Shown here piece after piece: positions 10,239 through 20,588 of a stretch of 64,000 nucleotides of DNA. Numbering within the stretch: position 1 is the stretch's first letter; the number at the start of each line of letters is the position of its first letter. The notes below the pieces were generated by a model. The model was not told where the DNA came from and searched no databases. It was given only the letters and a program-made list of their open reading frames with translations. Both the position numbers and the translations under genes were made by a program. The stretch covers positions 24,938,293 through 25,002,292 of the forward strand of contig NC_056047.1 of assembly GCF_004379255.2 (NCBI RefSeq), given 5' to 3'. The DNA comes from Salvia splendens (taxonomy: Eukaryota > Streptophyta > Magnoliopsida > Lamiales > Lamiaceae).

Positions 10239-10482
10239 TTAGTGATCAATGTATAACTAATTTTAAGTGTATAACTAGAGAACAAATCTCAGCCACTCAT
10301 TATCTTAATCTAATGACTAAATTAAGTATTCATTTTCTATTAATAAAAATTGCATGGGAGTATTTTGGGAAATACATTGTTCCATCTTTTGAGTATTCAC
10401 ATATCTCTGTCTCTCTAATCTCATCTCCGCCACTCACGTCAAAACATTCTTCTTCTCTCTCTCACACACACAAACACACAAT

Positions 10483-10695
10483 GGCTTTGTGGTTTTGAAA
10501 CCAATAAAACACATTATTTCCTTCGATCTTTCCAAACCGTCGAAGCTTGGCCGCAATCTGCTGGATTTGCTCAGCGGACGGGGTTCGCGTACCGCGGCGA
10601 TACATGTCTTCAAGCGCCTGCACTTGCTCCGGCGTGGGATTCCATCTGGGGCTCACCAGCACCGCCCCTCTATTCATCTCATGACCTGCTGCTGC
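10483..10695 (-). pseudogene. captured WUSCHEL-related homeobox (WOX) homeodomain fragment
   Basis: The minus-strand frame (complement of 10462-10677, readable back to about 10695) contains [40 protein letters not shown] and [15 protein letters not shown]. This is the plant WOX homeodomain: RW-x-PT-x2-Q in helix 1, RTP-x5-IQQI in helix 2, and the signature [11 protein letters not shown] recognition helix. It looks nearest to the WOX1/WOX6 type by the RRGTRTP and LRRFGKIEG words. Homology stops right after NHKA (10483), where the family continues with R-E/D-R-Q-K; the frame then runs into CA-repeat sequence (IVCLCV) and a stop. The usual EGKN is EGNN here. No second exon, WUS box or EAR-like tail is present, so it is a captured domain and not a functional regulator. 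Confidence 0.88.
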
Positions 10696-11035
10696 TTCAA
10701 CATAACAAAAATTAGTATTGTGTATACAAAATTATTTAATGATAGTAGTAATTAAATTTTTTTCCGATTCCGTTTCCCGCCTATATTAGCTCGATTTTGT
10801 GTATAGGATTGATCTGTAAACACTAAACAGAGCAGTACAATAATAATCTACTCACATGAATTTATTAATTCAAAATTATCTAAAACAATAAAAATAATCA
10901 TTTCTATATTGACTTCATTATTGTACGCATATTATGACTTTATTACTATTACAGTATTTTAGTTACATAAAGCCTTTTGTCTCATTTAGTGCTTATCTAA
11001 CTATATTTAGTGCTACTCCATGAGCATTACTCTTA

Positions 11036-11296
11036 GCATTATCTTACTTCACTGTTGTTTACAAAACACATCACTCTTAACATGATCTTACTTCACTGTT
11101 GTTTGCAAAACATATCACTCTTAGCATGATCTTACTTCACTGTTGTTTATAAAACACATCACTCTTAGCATGATCTTACTTCACTGTTGTTTACAAAACA
11201 CATCACTTTTAGCATGATCTTACTTCACTGTTGTTTACAAAATACATCACTCTTAGGATGATCTTACTTCACTATTGTTTATAAAACACATCACTC
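11036..11296. repeat. 44-bp minisatellite, about six units
   Basis: Units contain CATGATCTTACTTCACTGTT and GTTTACAAAACACATCACTC, with starts spaced exactly 44 bp apart (for example 11041, 11085, 11129). It lies inside the Pack-type element between the two captured fragments and is present in both duplication copies. Confidence 0.92.
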
Positions 11297-11379
11297 GCGA
11301 AGATTTGAATTTTTCATTGTATTACTATCAGAGGATCAACTAGTTACAAATCATTGGAAAAACATATGGTTCTATCTCT

Positions 11380-11447
11380 ATGTCTACTGTGAGAAGTGAG
11401 AAGTGAGAAGTGATTCAATGTCTACTGTGAGAAGTGATTCAATGTCT
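11380..11447. repeat. 24-bp repeat, two units here and three in copy 2
   Basis: The unit GTGAGAAGTGATTCAATGTC is present twice here. The matching place in the second duplication copy (30699-30788) has a third unit with a one-base change. This accounts for a 24-bp step in the offset between the copies and is a slippage event later than the duplication. Confidence 0.9.
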
Positions 11448-11529
11448 GAGACTAAGACATACAATAAGTATAGAAATGAAACAAAATTGTTGTGAAAAAA
11501 TACAGCAAAAATTGTAATGAAAATTGTAA

Positions 11530-11718
11530 TCAAAACTGTGAGTTGCTGAGAAATGTAACCATACACCTCATGCTCTGAAACAACTTATCTATCTTTTGCC
11601 ATATTGCAGACTGAATATGAAGAAGCTTCTCTGCTTTTTTCTGTAAAATAGGTTGGCTGCGTACACTTTCACCGTGGATCTGTGCATAACCAAAGAGTGA
11701 CCTTAGATGAACATCCAA
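11530..11718 (-). pseudogene. possible third captured fragment, unknown
   Basis: The open minus-strand frame of 62 codons contains LFGYAQIHGESVRSQPILQK and KAEKLLHIQSAIWQKIDKLF. It looks protein-like (amphipathic, Lys- and Gln-rich) but I do not recognise a family. It overlaps the start of the ERD7-like segment by only a few codons on the other strand. It may be a chance frame. Confidence 0.25.
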
Positions 11719-11744
11719 TAATTATAGGATTGATATACTACTTC

Positions 11745-11910
11745 ACCATCCCCGGCGCAATCGTCCACCGGATCGACACGCACTACTCCGTCGAGCTCGC
11801 CACCAGAGACCTCCAGATCATCCGCCTCCGCAGGGCGACAACACCGTCGCGTCCTCGTCGCCGTCTCCGACGAGATCGAGTGGCCTCTCATTAAGGATCT
11901 AGCTGCTGTC
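11745..11910 (+). pseudogene. captured ERD7/senescence-domain protein fragment
   Basis: The plus strand reads TIPGAIVHRIDTHYSVELAT and RDLQIIRLR. After a 1-base loss near 11831 it continues as QGDNTVA, and after a second 1-base loss near 11851 as VLVAVSDEIEWPLIKDLAAV. Plant ERD7/senescence-dehydration-associated proteins have the same succession at their N-terminal region (IPGAI-hh-hID-x2-YSVELA-x-GD, RLRQG-x3-VAVL, GDEIQWPL-x-KD). The GC-rich codon use contrasts with the AT-rich surroundings, another sign of capture. Two frameshifts in 165 bp and the lack of the rest of the gene mean it is not functional. The same lesions are in copy 2. Confidence 0.75.
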
Positions 11911-12067
11911 AATGACCATTATACCCCCGCTTGGTTATTGTGGAGTAAATTTGTGAGAGATGGAACTAATTTCTACTTTAAATTCGAAAATTACATGTAT
12001 TAATACTAGCCCTTGATTTTCTTAATCTTGTGGCTGTGATTTGTTCTCTAGTTATGTAGTTAGTGAG

Positions 12068-12104
<37 letters not shown>

Positions 12105-12107
<3 letters not shown>

Positions 12108-12425
12108 GGGGCGTTATTCTCCTATTCATCCCTTAGATCCTTTATTCTTCTTAATATGGGTCGTTAGATCTCATTCATCAACGGTCCAGATGATCTGCAT
12201 TATTACACTATAATGGTGCATTATTAGTCGGTGTGCATTATTCAACTGAAAATCTGCATTATTACGCTATAATGGTGCTTTATTAGTCGGTGTGCATTAT
12301 TCAACTGAAAATCTGCATTATTAAATGACACGTGGCATCAATCTAACCGTCGGATGACAAAATCGTGGGGCTGAGATCAAGAAGGAAAAAGGAGGAAATA
12401 TGCAAAATGGAAATGAATACATCCC
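12105..12425. mobile_element. TA-flanked MITE, 321 bp, related to the left end at 5999
   Basis: It lies between two (TA)n tracts. The left end GGGGGGGCGTTATTCTCCTA and the right end (inverted) AGGGATGTATTCATTTCCAT match weakly. The left 80 bp resemble 5999-6080 (TCTCCTATT, TTCTTCTTAATNTGG, CGTTAGAT). Inside is a tandem pair of about 63 bp (TGCATTATTACRCTATAATG, GTCGGTGTGCATTATTCAAC). No coding capacity. Confidence 0.7.
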
Positions 12426-12440
12426 TATATATATATATAT

Positions 12441-12750
12441 GTTTGTGTTAAAATGACAACACCTCTTAAAGTGGCACTATGACACCACTTATCCTGCAAT
12501 ATTATAAACGCTACATAGAAATAGTATAAACGCTTGACAACAATCTATAGATTGATGTCTAGCGTATTGGATATTGCTGGCCGAGAAAAAATTGTTGTCT
12601 AGCGTTTTTGATATTGCTGGCCGAGTAATTTACCCTTGAGCATTTTTTATGATTGCCACATGGCAGCTGATTATTCATCCACATGTACAAATTATTGGCT
12701 AGGAATGGTGGTATGATGTTACTTTAAGAGGTGTTGTCATTTTAATGCAC

Positions 12751-12752
<2 letters not shown>
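12441..12752. mobile_element. MITE with perfect 25-bp TIRs, 312 bp
   Basis: TTAAAATGACAACACCTCTT (continuing AAAGT) at 12448-12472 is repeated exactly in inverse orientation at 12721-12745. Outside it the ends are GTTTGTG and, inverted, GGGTGCA, and (TA)n lies on both sides. No coding capacity. The internal words (CTAGCGT, GATATTGCTGGCCGAG) form a direct pair near 12555 and 12597. Confidence 0.88.
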
Positions 12753-12810
<58 letters not shown>

Positions 12811-12869
12811 TTAGATTTAGGAGCATATTCAACCTTAGCCCGCCACGTTGCTTTCCTATATATATATAA
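12753..12869. repeat. (TA)n microsatellite and short spacer
   Basis: A TA tract of about 50 bp, then about 60 bp of unique spacer with a second short TA tract at 12858-12867. The frame at 12699-12893 (poly YI) is an artefact. Confidence 0.85.
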
Positions 12870-13116
12870 GGATGTGATCATATGATAACCCATATTTATG
12901 GTGATAACCTAATAACCTATCATTCTATGGACGAAATATATCATTTTCTAAAATAGAATATCATTTTATGGATTAAAAGTATCATTCTATGCATGCTGAA
13001 AAAATATTATTTTATAGTGTATAAATATCATTTTTAGTAAAAATGATATTTTTAACCCATAAAATGATATGTTATTAGGTTATCACCATAAATATGATTA
13101 TCATTTTAACGCACCC
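12870..13116. mobile_element. MITE of the atcattttat family, 247 bp
   Basis: The left GGATGTGATCATATGATAAC, CATATTTATGGTGATAACCT pairs with the inverted right end GGGTGCGTTAAAATGATAAT, CATATTTATGGTGATAACCT. The inner inverted arms exceed 30 bp of near-perfect match (through AATAACNTATCATTYTATGG). The centre has ATCATTYTAT words like the minisatellite in the foldback element at 4368-5913. Flanked by TA-rich tracts. Confidence 0.85.
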
Positions 13117-14277
13117 ATATGTATATATATGTGTGTATGTGTGTGTATTCAAATATATGTGTTAAAACTGTTAAAAATTAAAACTAATTCCATCTATTGA
13201 TTAGTTATTATCTAATGGTTAATATATGAGCCACTTGGAATTAAATTAATAATAAACAAATCAAAAAGGGTACGGATGGTATAGCACAAAATCAGCAGTT
13301 ATTCACGACCCATGATTCACGTAAGATTTTTATTCTGGGAGATTTGTTTTCCGTAATTATCACACATCATCACTAATAATCTTCATTGAGCCGATTATGG
13401 AGAGGAGAATTATTGTAGTTCTTCATCGCCTTCTGCTTCCAACAATTCGAGTAACTACAACTGTTTGTCGTAGTTGTCAATTCATGTAGGAAATTGTTAT
13501 TAAACCTGCCAATTCATCTACAGTTGTGGACGATGGAAAAAGGTAGTTTTGTATTTTGAATTTATGATTTGTGAATACTCTTCAGATCTCTCGTATTGCT
13601 TGCATTTGTTTTATGAATTTGTGAATATTGGTCGTCCTTTGCTTGTAACGGTGATGTACGCATATGATTTTTTAATGTACATGCTCTCTCTGCATAATGT
13701 ACGAAATAAGCAGTTTAATGTTTTGGTGTAGTTGAATCCATACCCTTTGGGTTTTGCAGCCCTTCGGGCTAGGTTGTAGTACCGATTGACTAAAGAAAAC
13801 TTCACCAAGGCTGGGGAGATTAATCCTTTTCCCTATGGTTTATAAATTCATTTGGCTAGGGCATATTACCTTCATTGTCATAGAATTTGTGTTTTTTCTC
13901 TTTGGTTTTGGTTTCATTGTCATAGAATTTGTAATGTATATGCGTTCTTTGATTAATGTACGAAAGAAGTAGTTTAATGTGTGAGTCTAGTTGAATCCAT
14001 ATCCTTTGGGTTTCAAAAGCAAACGAAACCATCACCAATTACATGGAGTTAGAATCATTCCCCTAGGGTTTAGCAATCCATGGGGCTAGGGCATATTACC
14101 AACACATGCTTATAATTTCGTTTTCTAATGTGAGTTTTGGATTTATACAAGAAATACTGTACGAATATAGTCTTATAATGTACATGCCTAACAATGATTA
14201 ATGTAAAAAATTAATCGTATAATGTATATTGTTTTGGATTCTATTTGGTGACAGTTATAATTGTTTTTTATGTACAG
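13117..14277. other. non-coding AT-rich stretch with inverted GGGTTTAGCAATCC blocks
   Basis: No gene I can support. At about 13735-13860 and 13985-14100 there are two related blocks (GTTGAATCCATANCCTTTGGG ... GGCTAGGGCATATTACC, about 250 bp apart). They are the reverse complement of the GATTGCTAAACCC blocks of the 279-bp repeats and of the 1.26-kb array. GTACATTA words are frequent. The end (TTGTTTTTTATGTACAG, 14261-14277) is a good polypyrimidine tract and splice acceptor for the next frame. Confidence 0.5.
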
Positions 14278-14444
14278 ATGCTAGTCGTATTATCTCCCAA
14301 AGGAAAAAGGCTATAAAAGAGGCGAACAGATCGCTTCGAAAGTGTATTATATGTGGTGCGATGTGCCATCATGATTCGAGATCATGTCCAGAAAAAGATA
14401 CGGATATAGGCAATGAGAAGCATAAGCGGAAAAAGAAATCATGA
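14278..14444 (+). pseudogene. terminal exon with CCHC-like zinc knuckle (FAR1/MULE type)
   Basis: After a clear acceptor (AG at 14276-14277) the frame reads DASRIISQRKKAIKEANRSL, RKCIICGAMCHHDSRSCPEK, then KHKRKKKS and TGA. The spacing C-x2-C-x4/5-H-x4/5-C followed by a Lys-rich tail is what is seen at the C-terminus of FAR1/FRS and Mutator-like transposases. The exon is intact but isolated: upstream exons are not recognisable and the FAR1 domain remnant at 8.3 kb is on the other strand. The 1.26-kb array starts within about 15 bp of its stop. Confidence 0.55.
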
Positions 14445-14833
14445 TAATTTTTTGATTGTTTTCCAAACATATTGTTTCTGCTCCTTTGACATCTACATTA
14501 TTTAGTACTGAATGATTACATTATTTATGAGTTTTTGTACATCATTTGTTTAGGCAGTGAATGACTACATTATTTACTATTCAATGACTACATTATATAT
14601 GAGTAAATGAATACATTAGTTATGACTTGTATGTACGTCTTCCAATTATTCTATTACAATGGTACATTACTATGTCATGATGCGTTACATTATCCGTACA
14701 TGTACATTACCAACACACTAAATAAATAATGTACGCGTTTTTGTACATTAAATGTACATTTGATACAATAAATAATGTGCAGTTGCATAATGCACACAAT
14801 GTTATCATTAATGTACCAAAATCATATTGTACA

Positions 14834-15052
14834 TTAAAACATAAATATTATAAACAATGTAAACGCTTTAGCGCCACGCTCAGTCACCCTATCCACAGCC
14901 ATTTCCTCCCTAAATTGGTGTATAAATGAAAGGGGAATGTCTTCATCAAAGTCATCATTGAAATCGTCCGCTGTCCACTTTGATTCTAATAAGACAAGCG
15001 TACATGTATTAGTCCAGATACAAATTGAATATCTAATAACACAACGTATCAA
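14834..15052 (-). pseudogene. array exon-like frame, unit 1 (DEDIPLSFIHQFREEM)
   Basis: Open minus-strand frame of 72 codons: ...LVLLESKWTADDFNDDF, DEDIPLSFIHQFREEMAVDR, VTERGAK, then an AT-rich tail to the stop. It does not start with ATG (the listed first codon is TTG). A possible acceptor lies at TTATTAG before AATCAAAGTGG, so it is better seen as a terminal exon. The frame stays open in nearly all 15 units of the window although their DNA has diverged. Members are at 14834, 16112, 18001, 19279, 21758, 34159, 35437, 37326, 38604, 39890, 52779, 54041, 55313 and 56587; the one at about 51520-51740 is broken. It is related by motif to the exon at 7602-7720. Function unknown. Confidence 0.45.
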
Positions 15053-16730
15053 TGCAGAATAAGGATTGTACAGATCAAAATAATCATTGTAATATGATGC
15101 TTCAAATTAGAATACTTGATGTACAAATAAGACTGAATAATGTATACATACATTGTAATTAATGTACACATTAAATCCTTACATAGGTACCTCACATGCT
15201 AATACGCATGTACGTTAGTTGTCACTTTTCATACATTATTTACTGTATGCAATCTAAAACTCATGAAAAAATGAAATCTAATGCATGTGGTGCTACTATA
15301 TCCTTGCCCCATTGATTGCTAAACCCCTAGGAGAATGATTCAAACTCCCTACCCCGTGGTGATGTTTTCATTTTGTTAGTGGGTACTACAAGCTAGCCAC
15401 ATGGATTGCTAAACCCTAAGTGTAAGGATTCAACTCCCGCCAAACAATAAACCCTTCATTAAAGGCTAATTTTCGTACATTATTTACCTTATGAAAATCA
15501 AAACACACATAAAAAAATCAAATCATATAAAAATAGAGCATATAAATATAATAATGTACAACATCAGATTGAAATAATTTGATTCAACGATGAAACACAA
15601 ACAAACAAAGAATGTATTATAACTACATGATGTACAGATCTAGCTACATGATGTATCGGAACATAGTAATGCACCATTGTAATAGAATTTTTGTCAAACA
15701 CATTGTTTCCAATAGCTGCTTTGACATCTATATTATTTAGTACTTAATGATTACATTATTAATGAGTTTTCAAACATATTTACTATTGAATGACTACGTT
15801 ATTTATTAGTTTTTGTACATCATTCGTTTTGGCAGTGAATGACTACATTATTTACTATTCAATGACTACATTACATATCAGTAAATGACTACATTAGTTA
15901 TGACTTGTACGTACGTCTTCCAATTATTCTATTACAATGGTACATTATTACGTCATGATGCGTTACATTATCCCTACATGTACATTACCAACACACTTAA
16001 TAAACAATGTAGGCGTTTTTACACATTTAATGTACTATTGATACAATAAATAATGTACAGTTGCATAATTCACACAATGCTATCAGTAATGTACAAAAAT
16101 CAAATTGTACATTAAAACATAAATATTATTACCAATGTACACGTTTTAGCGCCTCGCTCAGTCACACTATCCGCAGCCATTTCCTCCCTAAATTGGTATA
16201 TAATTGAAAGGGGAATGTCTTCATGAAAGTCATCATCGACGTCGTTCGCTGTCCACTTTGATTTTAATAAAACAAGCGTACATGTATTAGTCCAGATGTA
16301 AATTGAATGTCTAATAATACAACGTATCAATGCAAAATAAGGATTGTACAGATCAAAATAATCGTCGTAATAAGATGCTAAAAATTAGAAGACTTGATGT
16401 ACAAATAAGACTGAATAATGTATCAATACATTGTAATGAATGTACACATTAAATCCTTACATAGGTACATCACATGCTAATACGCATGTACGTTAGTTGA
16501 CAGTTTTCATTCATTATTTACTGTATGCAATCTAAAACTCATGAAAAAATGAAATCCAATGCATGTGGTGGTACTATATCCCAGCCCCATTGATTGCTAA
16601 ACCCCTAGGAGAATGATTCAACCTCCCTACCCATGGTGATGTTTTCGATTTGTTAGTGGGTACTACAACCTAGCCCCATGGATTGCTAAACCCAAATGGT
16701 ATGGATTCAACTCCCGCCAAACATTAAACC

Positions 16731-17280
16731 TAGGGCTGGCAATTTTCAACACGACACGATAATCTGACACGAATCCGCACGAAATTATTGGGTTGGGGTC
16801 AAGTTTTATTGGATCTGTGTCCTTATCGGGTTGACCCATTAAGAACCCGATAATTTCGGGTTGGGTTCGGGTCGGATACGAGTAACCCATTATGAAATAA
16901 TATTATTATTTTTATTATTATTTAAAAAAATATATATTATTTTAATTTTTTAATTTCTTATAAATTAGGTTTAAATAGTATAAAATGAATTTTAATTTTG
17001 TTAATTAGGTTAAAAATTAAGGTTTAATCGTGTAATATTAGGTTTTAATCGTGTAATATCATGTTCGAGTTGTTATCGTGTCGTGTCAACCCATATTATA
17101 TCGTGTCGATAACGGGTTCGTGTCGGGTGCAGGTCGTGTTCGGATTTGAAGGTAGCAGGTCGGGTTCGTGTTCGGATTTACAGTTTCCTTAACAGGTCGG
17201 GTTCAGGTTATGCCTTATTGGGTTGGGTCATTATCAGGTTGACCCGATAACGACCCAATCCGCACGATTTGTCAGCCCTA
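16731..17280. mobile_element. hAT MITE, 550 bp, 8-bp TSD attaaacc
   Basis: The ends TAGGGCTGGCAA and (inverted) TAGGGCTGACAA are flanked by identical 8-bp direct repeats ATTAAACC (16723-16730 and 17281-17288), the hallmark of hAT insertion. The unit two places further on (about 19890) shows the empty site with a single ATTAAACC. Subterminal words ACGACACGATAA, CGTGTCGTGTC, GGGTTCGTGTCGGG and GGGTTGACCC are repeated in both orientations and could be transposase-binding sites. No coding capacity; the 16663-16890 minus frame is incidental. Confidence 0.95.
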
Positions 17281-20200
17281 ATTAAACCCTACATTAAAGG
17301 CTAATTTTCGTACATTATTTACCGTATGAAAATCAAAACACACATAAAAAAATCCAATCATATAAAAATAGAGTATATAAAAATAATAATGTACAACATT
17401 AGATTGAAATAACGTACGAATTTGATTCAACGGTGAAACACAAACAAACAAAGAATGTATTATAACTACGTGATGTACAGATCTGGCTACATGATGTATC
17501 ATAACATTGTAATGCACCATTGTAATAGAATATTTGTCAAACACATTGTTTCCAACAGCTGCTTTGAGATCTATATTATTTAGTACTGAATGATTACATT
17601 ATTAATGAGTTTTCATACATATTTACTATTGAATGACTACGTTATTTATTAGTTTTTGTACATCATTCGTTTTGGCAGTGAATGACTACATTATTTACTA
17701 TTCAATGACTACATTACATATCAGTAAATGACTACATTAGTTATGACTTGTACGTACGTCTTCCAATTATTCTATTACTACATTAGTTATGACTTGTACG
17801 TACGTCTTCCAATTATTCTATTACAATGGTACATTATTATGTCATGATGCGTTACATTATCCCTACATGTACATTACCAACACACTTAATAAACAATGTA
17901 GGCGTTTTTATACATTTAATGTACTATTGATACAATAAATAATGTACAGTTGCATAATTCACACAATGCTATCATTAATGTACCAAAATCATATTGTACA
18001 TTAAAACATAAATATTATAAACAATGTAAACGCTTTAGCGCCACGCTCAGTCACCCTATCCACAGCCATTTCCTCCCTAAATTGGTGTATAAATGAAAGG
18101 GGAATGTCTTCATCAAAGTCATCATCGAAGTCGTCCGCTGTCCACTTTGATTCTAATAAGACAAGCGTACATGTATTAGTCCAGATACAAATTGAATATC
18201 TAATAACACAACGTATCAATGCAGAATAAGGATTGTACAGATCAAAATAATCATTGTAATATGATGCTTCAAATTAGAATATTTGATGTACAAATAAGAC
18301 TGAATAATGTATATATACATTGTAATTAATGTACACATTAAATCCTTACATAGGTACCTCACATGCTAATACGCATGTACGTTAGTTATCACTTTTCATA
18401 CATTATTTACTGTATGCAATCTAAAACTCATGAAAAAATGAAATCCAATGCATGTGGTGCTACTATATCCTTGCCCCATTGATTGCTAAACCCCTAGGAG
18501 AATGATTCAAACTCCCTACCTCGTGGTGATGTTTTCGTTTTGTTAGTGGGTACTACAAGCTAGCCACATGGATTGCTAAACCCTAAGTGTAAGGATTCAA
18601 CTCCCGCCAAACATTAAACCCTTCATTAAAGGCTAATTTTCGTACATTATTTACCTTATGAAAATCAAAACACACATAAAAAAATCAAATCATATAAAAA
18701 TAGAGCATATAAATATAATAATGTACAACATCAGATTGAAATAATTTGATTCAACGATGAAACACAAACAAACAAAGAATGTAATATTACTACATGATGT
18801 ACAGATCTAGCTACATGATGTATCGGAACATAGTAATGCACCATTGTAATAGAATTTTTGTCAAACACATTGTTTCCAATAGCTGCTTTGACATCTATAT
18901 TATTTAGTACTTAATGATTACATTATTAATGAGTTTTCATACATATTTATTATTGAATGACTACGTTATTTATTAGTTTTTGTACATCATTCGTTTTGGC
19001 AGTGAATGACTACATTATTTACTATTCAATGACTACATTACATATCAGTAAATGACTACATTAGTTATGACTTGTACGTACGTCTTCCAATTATTCTATT
19101 ACAATGGTACATTATTATGTCATGATGCGTTACATTATCCCTACATGTACATTACCAACACACTTAATAAACAATGTAGGCGTTTTTACACATTTAATGT
19201 ACTATTGATACAATAAATAATGTACAGTTGCATAATTCACACAATGCTATCAGTAATGTACAAAAATCAAATTGTACATTAAAACATAAATATTATTACC
19301 AATGTACACGTTTTAGCGCCTCGCTCAGTCACACTATCCGCAGCCATTTCCTCCCTAAATTGGTATATAATTGAAAGGGGAATGTCTTCATGAAAGTCAT
19401 CATCGACGTCGTTCGCTGTCCACTTTGATTTTAATAAAACAAGCGTACATGTATTAGTCCAGATGTAAATTGAATGTCTAATAACACAACGTATCAATGC
19501 AAAATAAGGATTGTACAGATCAAAATAATCGTCGTAATAAGATGCAAAAAATTAGAAGACTTGATGTACAAATAAGACTGAATAATGTATCAATACATTG
19601 TAATGAATGTACACATTAAATCCTTACATAGGTACATCACATGCTAATACGCATGTACGTTAGTTGACAGTTTTCATTCATTATTTACTGTATGCAATCT
19701 AAAACTCATGAAAAAATGAAATCCAATGCATGTGGTGGTACTATATCCCAGCCCCATTGATTGCTAAACCCCTAGGAGAATGATTCAACCTCCCTACCCA
19801 TGGTGATGTTTTCGATTTGTTAGTGGGTACTACAACCTAGCCCCATGGATTGCTAAACCCAAATGGTATGGATTCAACTCCCGCCAAACATTAAACCCTA
19901 CATTAAAGGCTAATTTTCGTACATTATTTACCGTATGAAAATCAAAACACACATAAAAAAATCCAATCATATAAAAATAGATCATATAAAAATAATAATG
20001 TACAACATTAGATTGAAATAACGTACGAATTTGATTCAACGGTGAAACACAAACAAACAAAGAATGTATTATAACTACGTGATGTACAGATCTGGCTACA
20101 TGATGTATCATAACATTGTAATGCACCATTGTAATAGAATATTTGTCAAACACATTGTTTCCAACAGCTGCTTTGAGATCTATATTATTTAGTACTGAAT

Positions 20201-20588
20201 GATTACATTATTAATGAGTTTTCATACATATTTACTATTAAATGACTATGTTATTTATTAGTTTTTGTACATTATTCGTTTTGGCAGTAAATGACTACAT
20301 TATTTACAATTCATTGACTACATTATATATCAGTGAATGAATACATTAGTTATGACTTGTATGTACGTCTTCCAATTATTCTATTACAATGGTACATTAC
20401 TATGTCATGATGTGTTACATTATCCCATACATGTACATTACCAACACAATTAATAAACAATGTAGGCGTTTTTATACTTTTAATGTACTATTGACACAAT
20501 AAATAATGTACAGTTGCATAATGCACACAATGCTATCATTAATGTACAAAAATCAAATTGTACATTAAAACATAAATATTATAAACAA

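Larger units (their letters stand above)
10237..12070. mobile_element. gene-carrying TIR element (Pack-type), 1834 bp
   Basis: The left end GGTTAGTGATCAATGTATAA and the right end ...GTAGTTAGTGAGCAC are imperfect inverted repeats. The best block is ATAACTAGAGAACAAATC, CAGCCAC and TCTTAATC on the left (about 10270-10315), with the same words inverted at about 12018-12058. Both ends abut (TA)n tracts. Inside are a WOX homeodomain fragment (minus), a fragment of an ERD7/senescence-domain gene (plus), a possible third fragment at 11530-11718 and a 44-bp minisatellite. No transposase is present. Two unrelated plant gene pieces in opposite orientations between TIRs fit a Pack-type (gene-capturing) non-autonomous transposon. 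The superfamily is unclear, as I see no 9-bp TSD, only TA. Confidence 0.75.
5999..14454. mobile_element. decayed FAR1/MULE-like region, left terminus at 5999 (right terminus not found)
   Basis: The block starts right after (TA)n with GGAGCATTAATCTCCTATTG. The first 80 bp or so align with the left end of the short MITE at 12105 (shared words TCTCCTATT, TTCTTCTTAAT and CGTTAGAT, and a purine-rich GGNCC), so this looks like a terminal repeat of a TA-targeting family. Inside are a FAR1-type DNA-binding domain remnant (minus), a CCHC-like knuckle exon (plus), two unknown exon-like frames, and long AT-rich stretches studded with TGCATTATT and GTACATTA words. No DDE transposase core is visible. No inverted match to the left end occurs downstream, so the right end is either lost or beyond the window. 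Assignment to MULE rests on the FAR1 domain and the knuckle, both known in FAR1/FRS and Mutator proteins. Confidence 0.5.

Noticed and set aside
10483..10695. Functional WOX gene
   Set aside because: Only the homeodomain up to NHKA is present; no downstream exons, no WUS box; it lies inside a TIR element and is followed by a microsatellite.
17278..17544. Minus frames MFDKYSITMVHY... of 63-107 residues in the array units
   Set aside because: AT-rich, vary in length and reading start among units because of indels, and have no conserved motif, unlike the IP-x6-FRE frame; in one unit the frame runs into unrelated repeat sequence.
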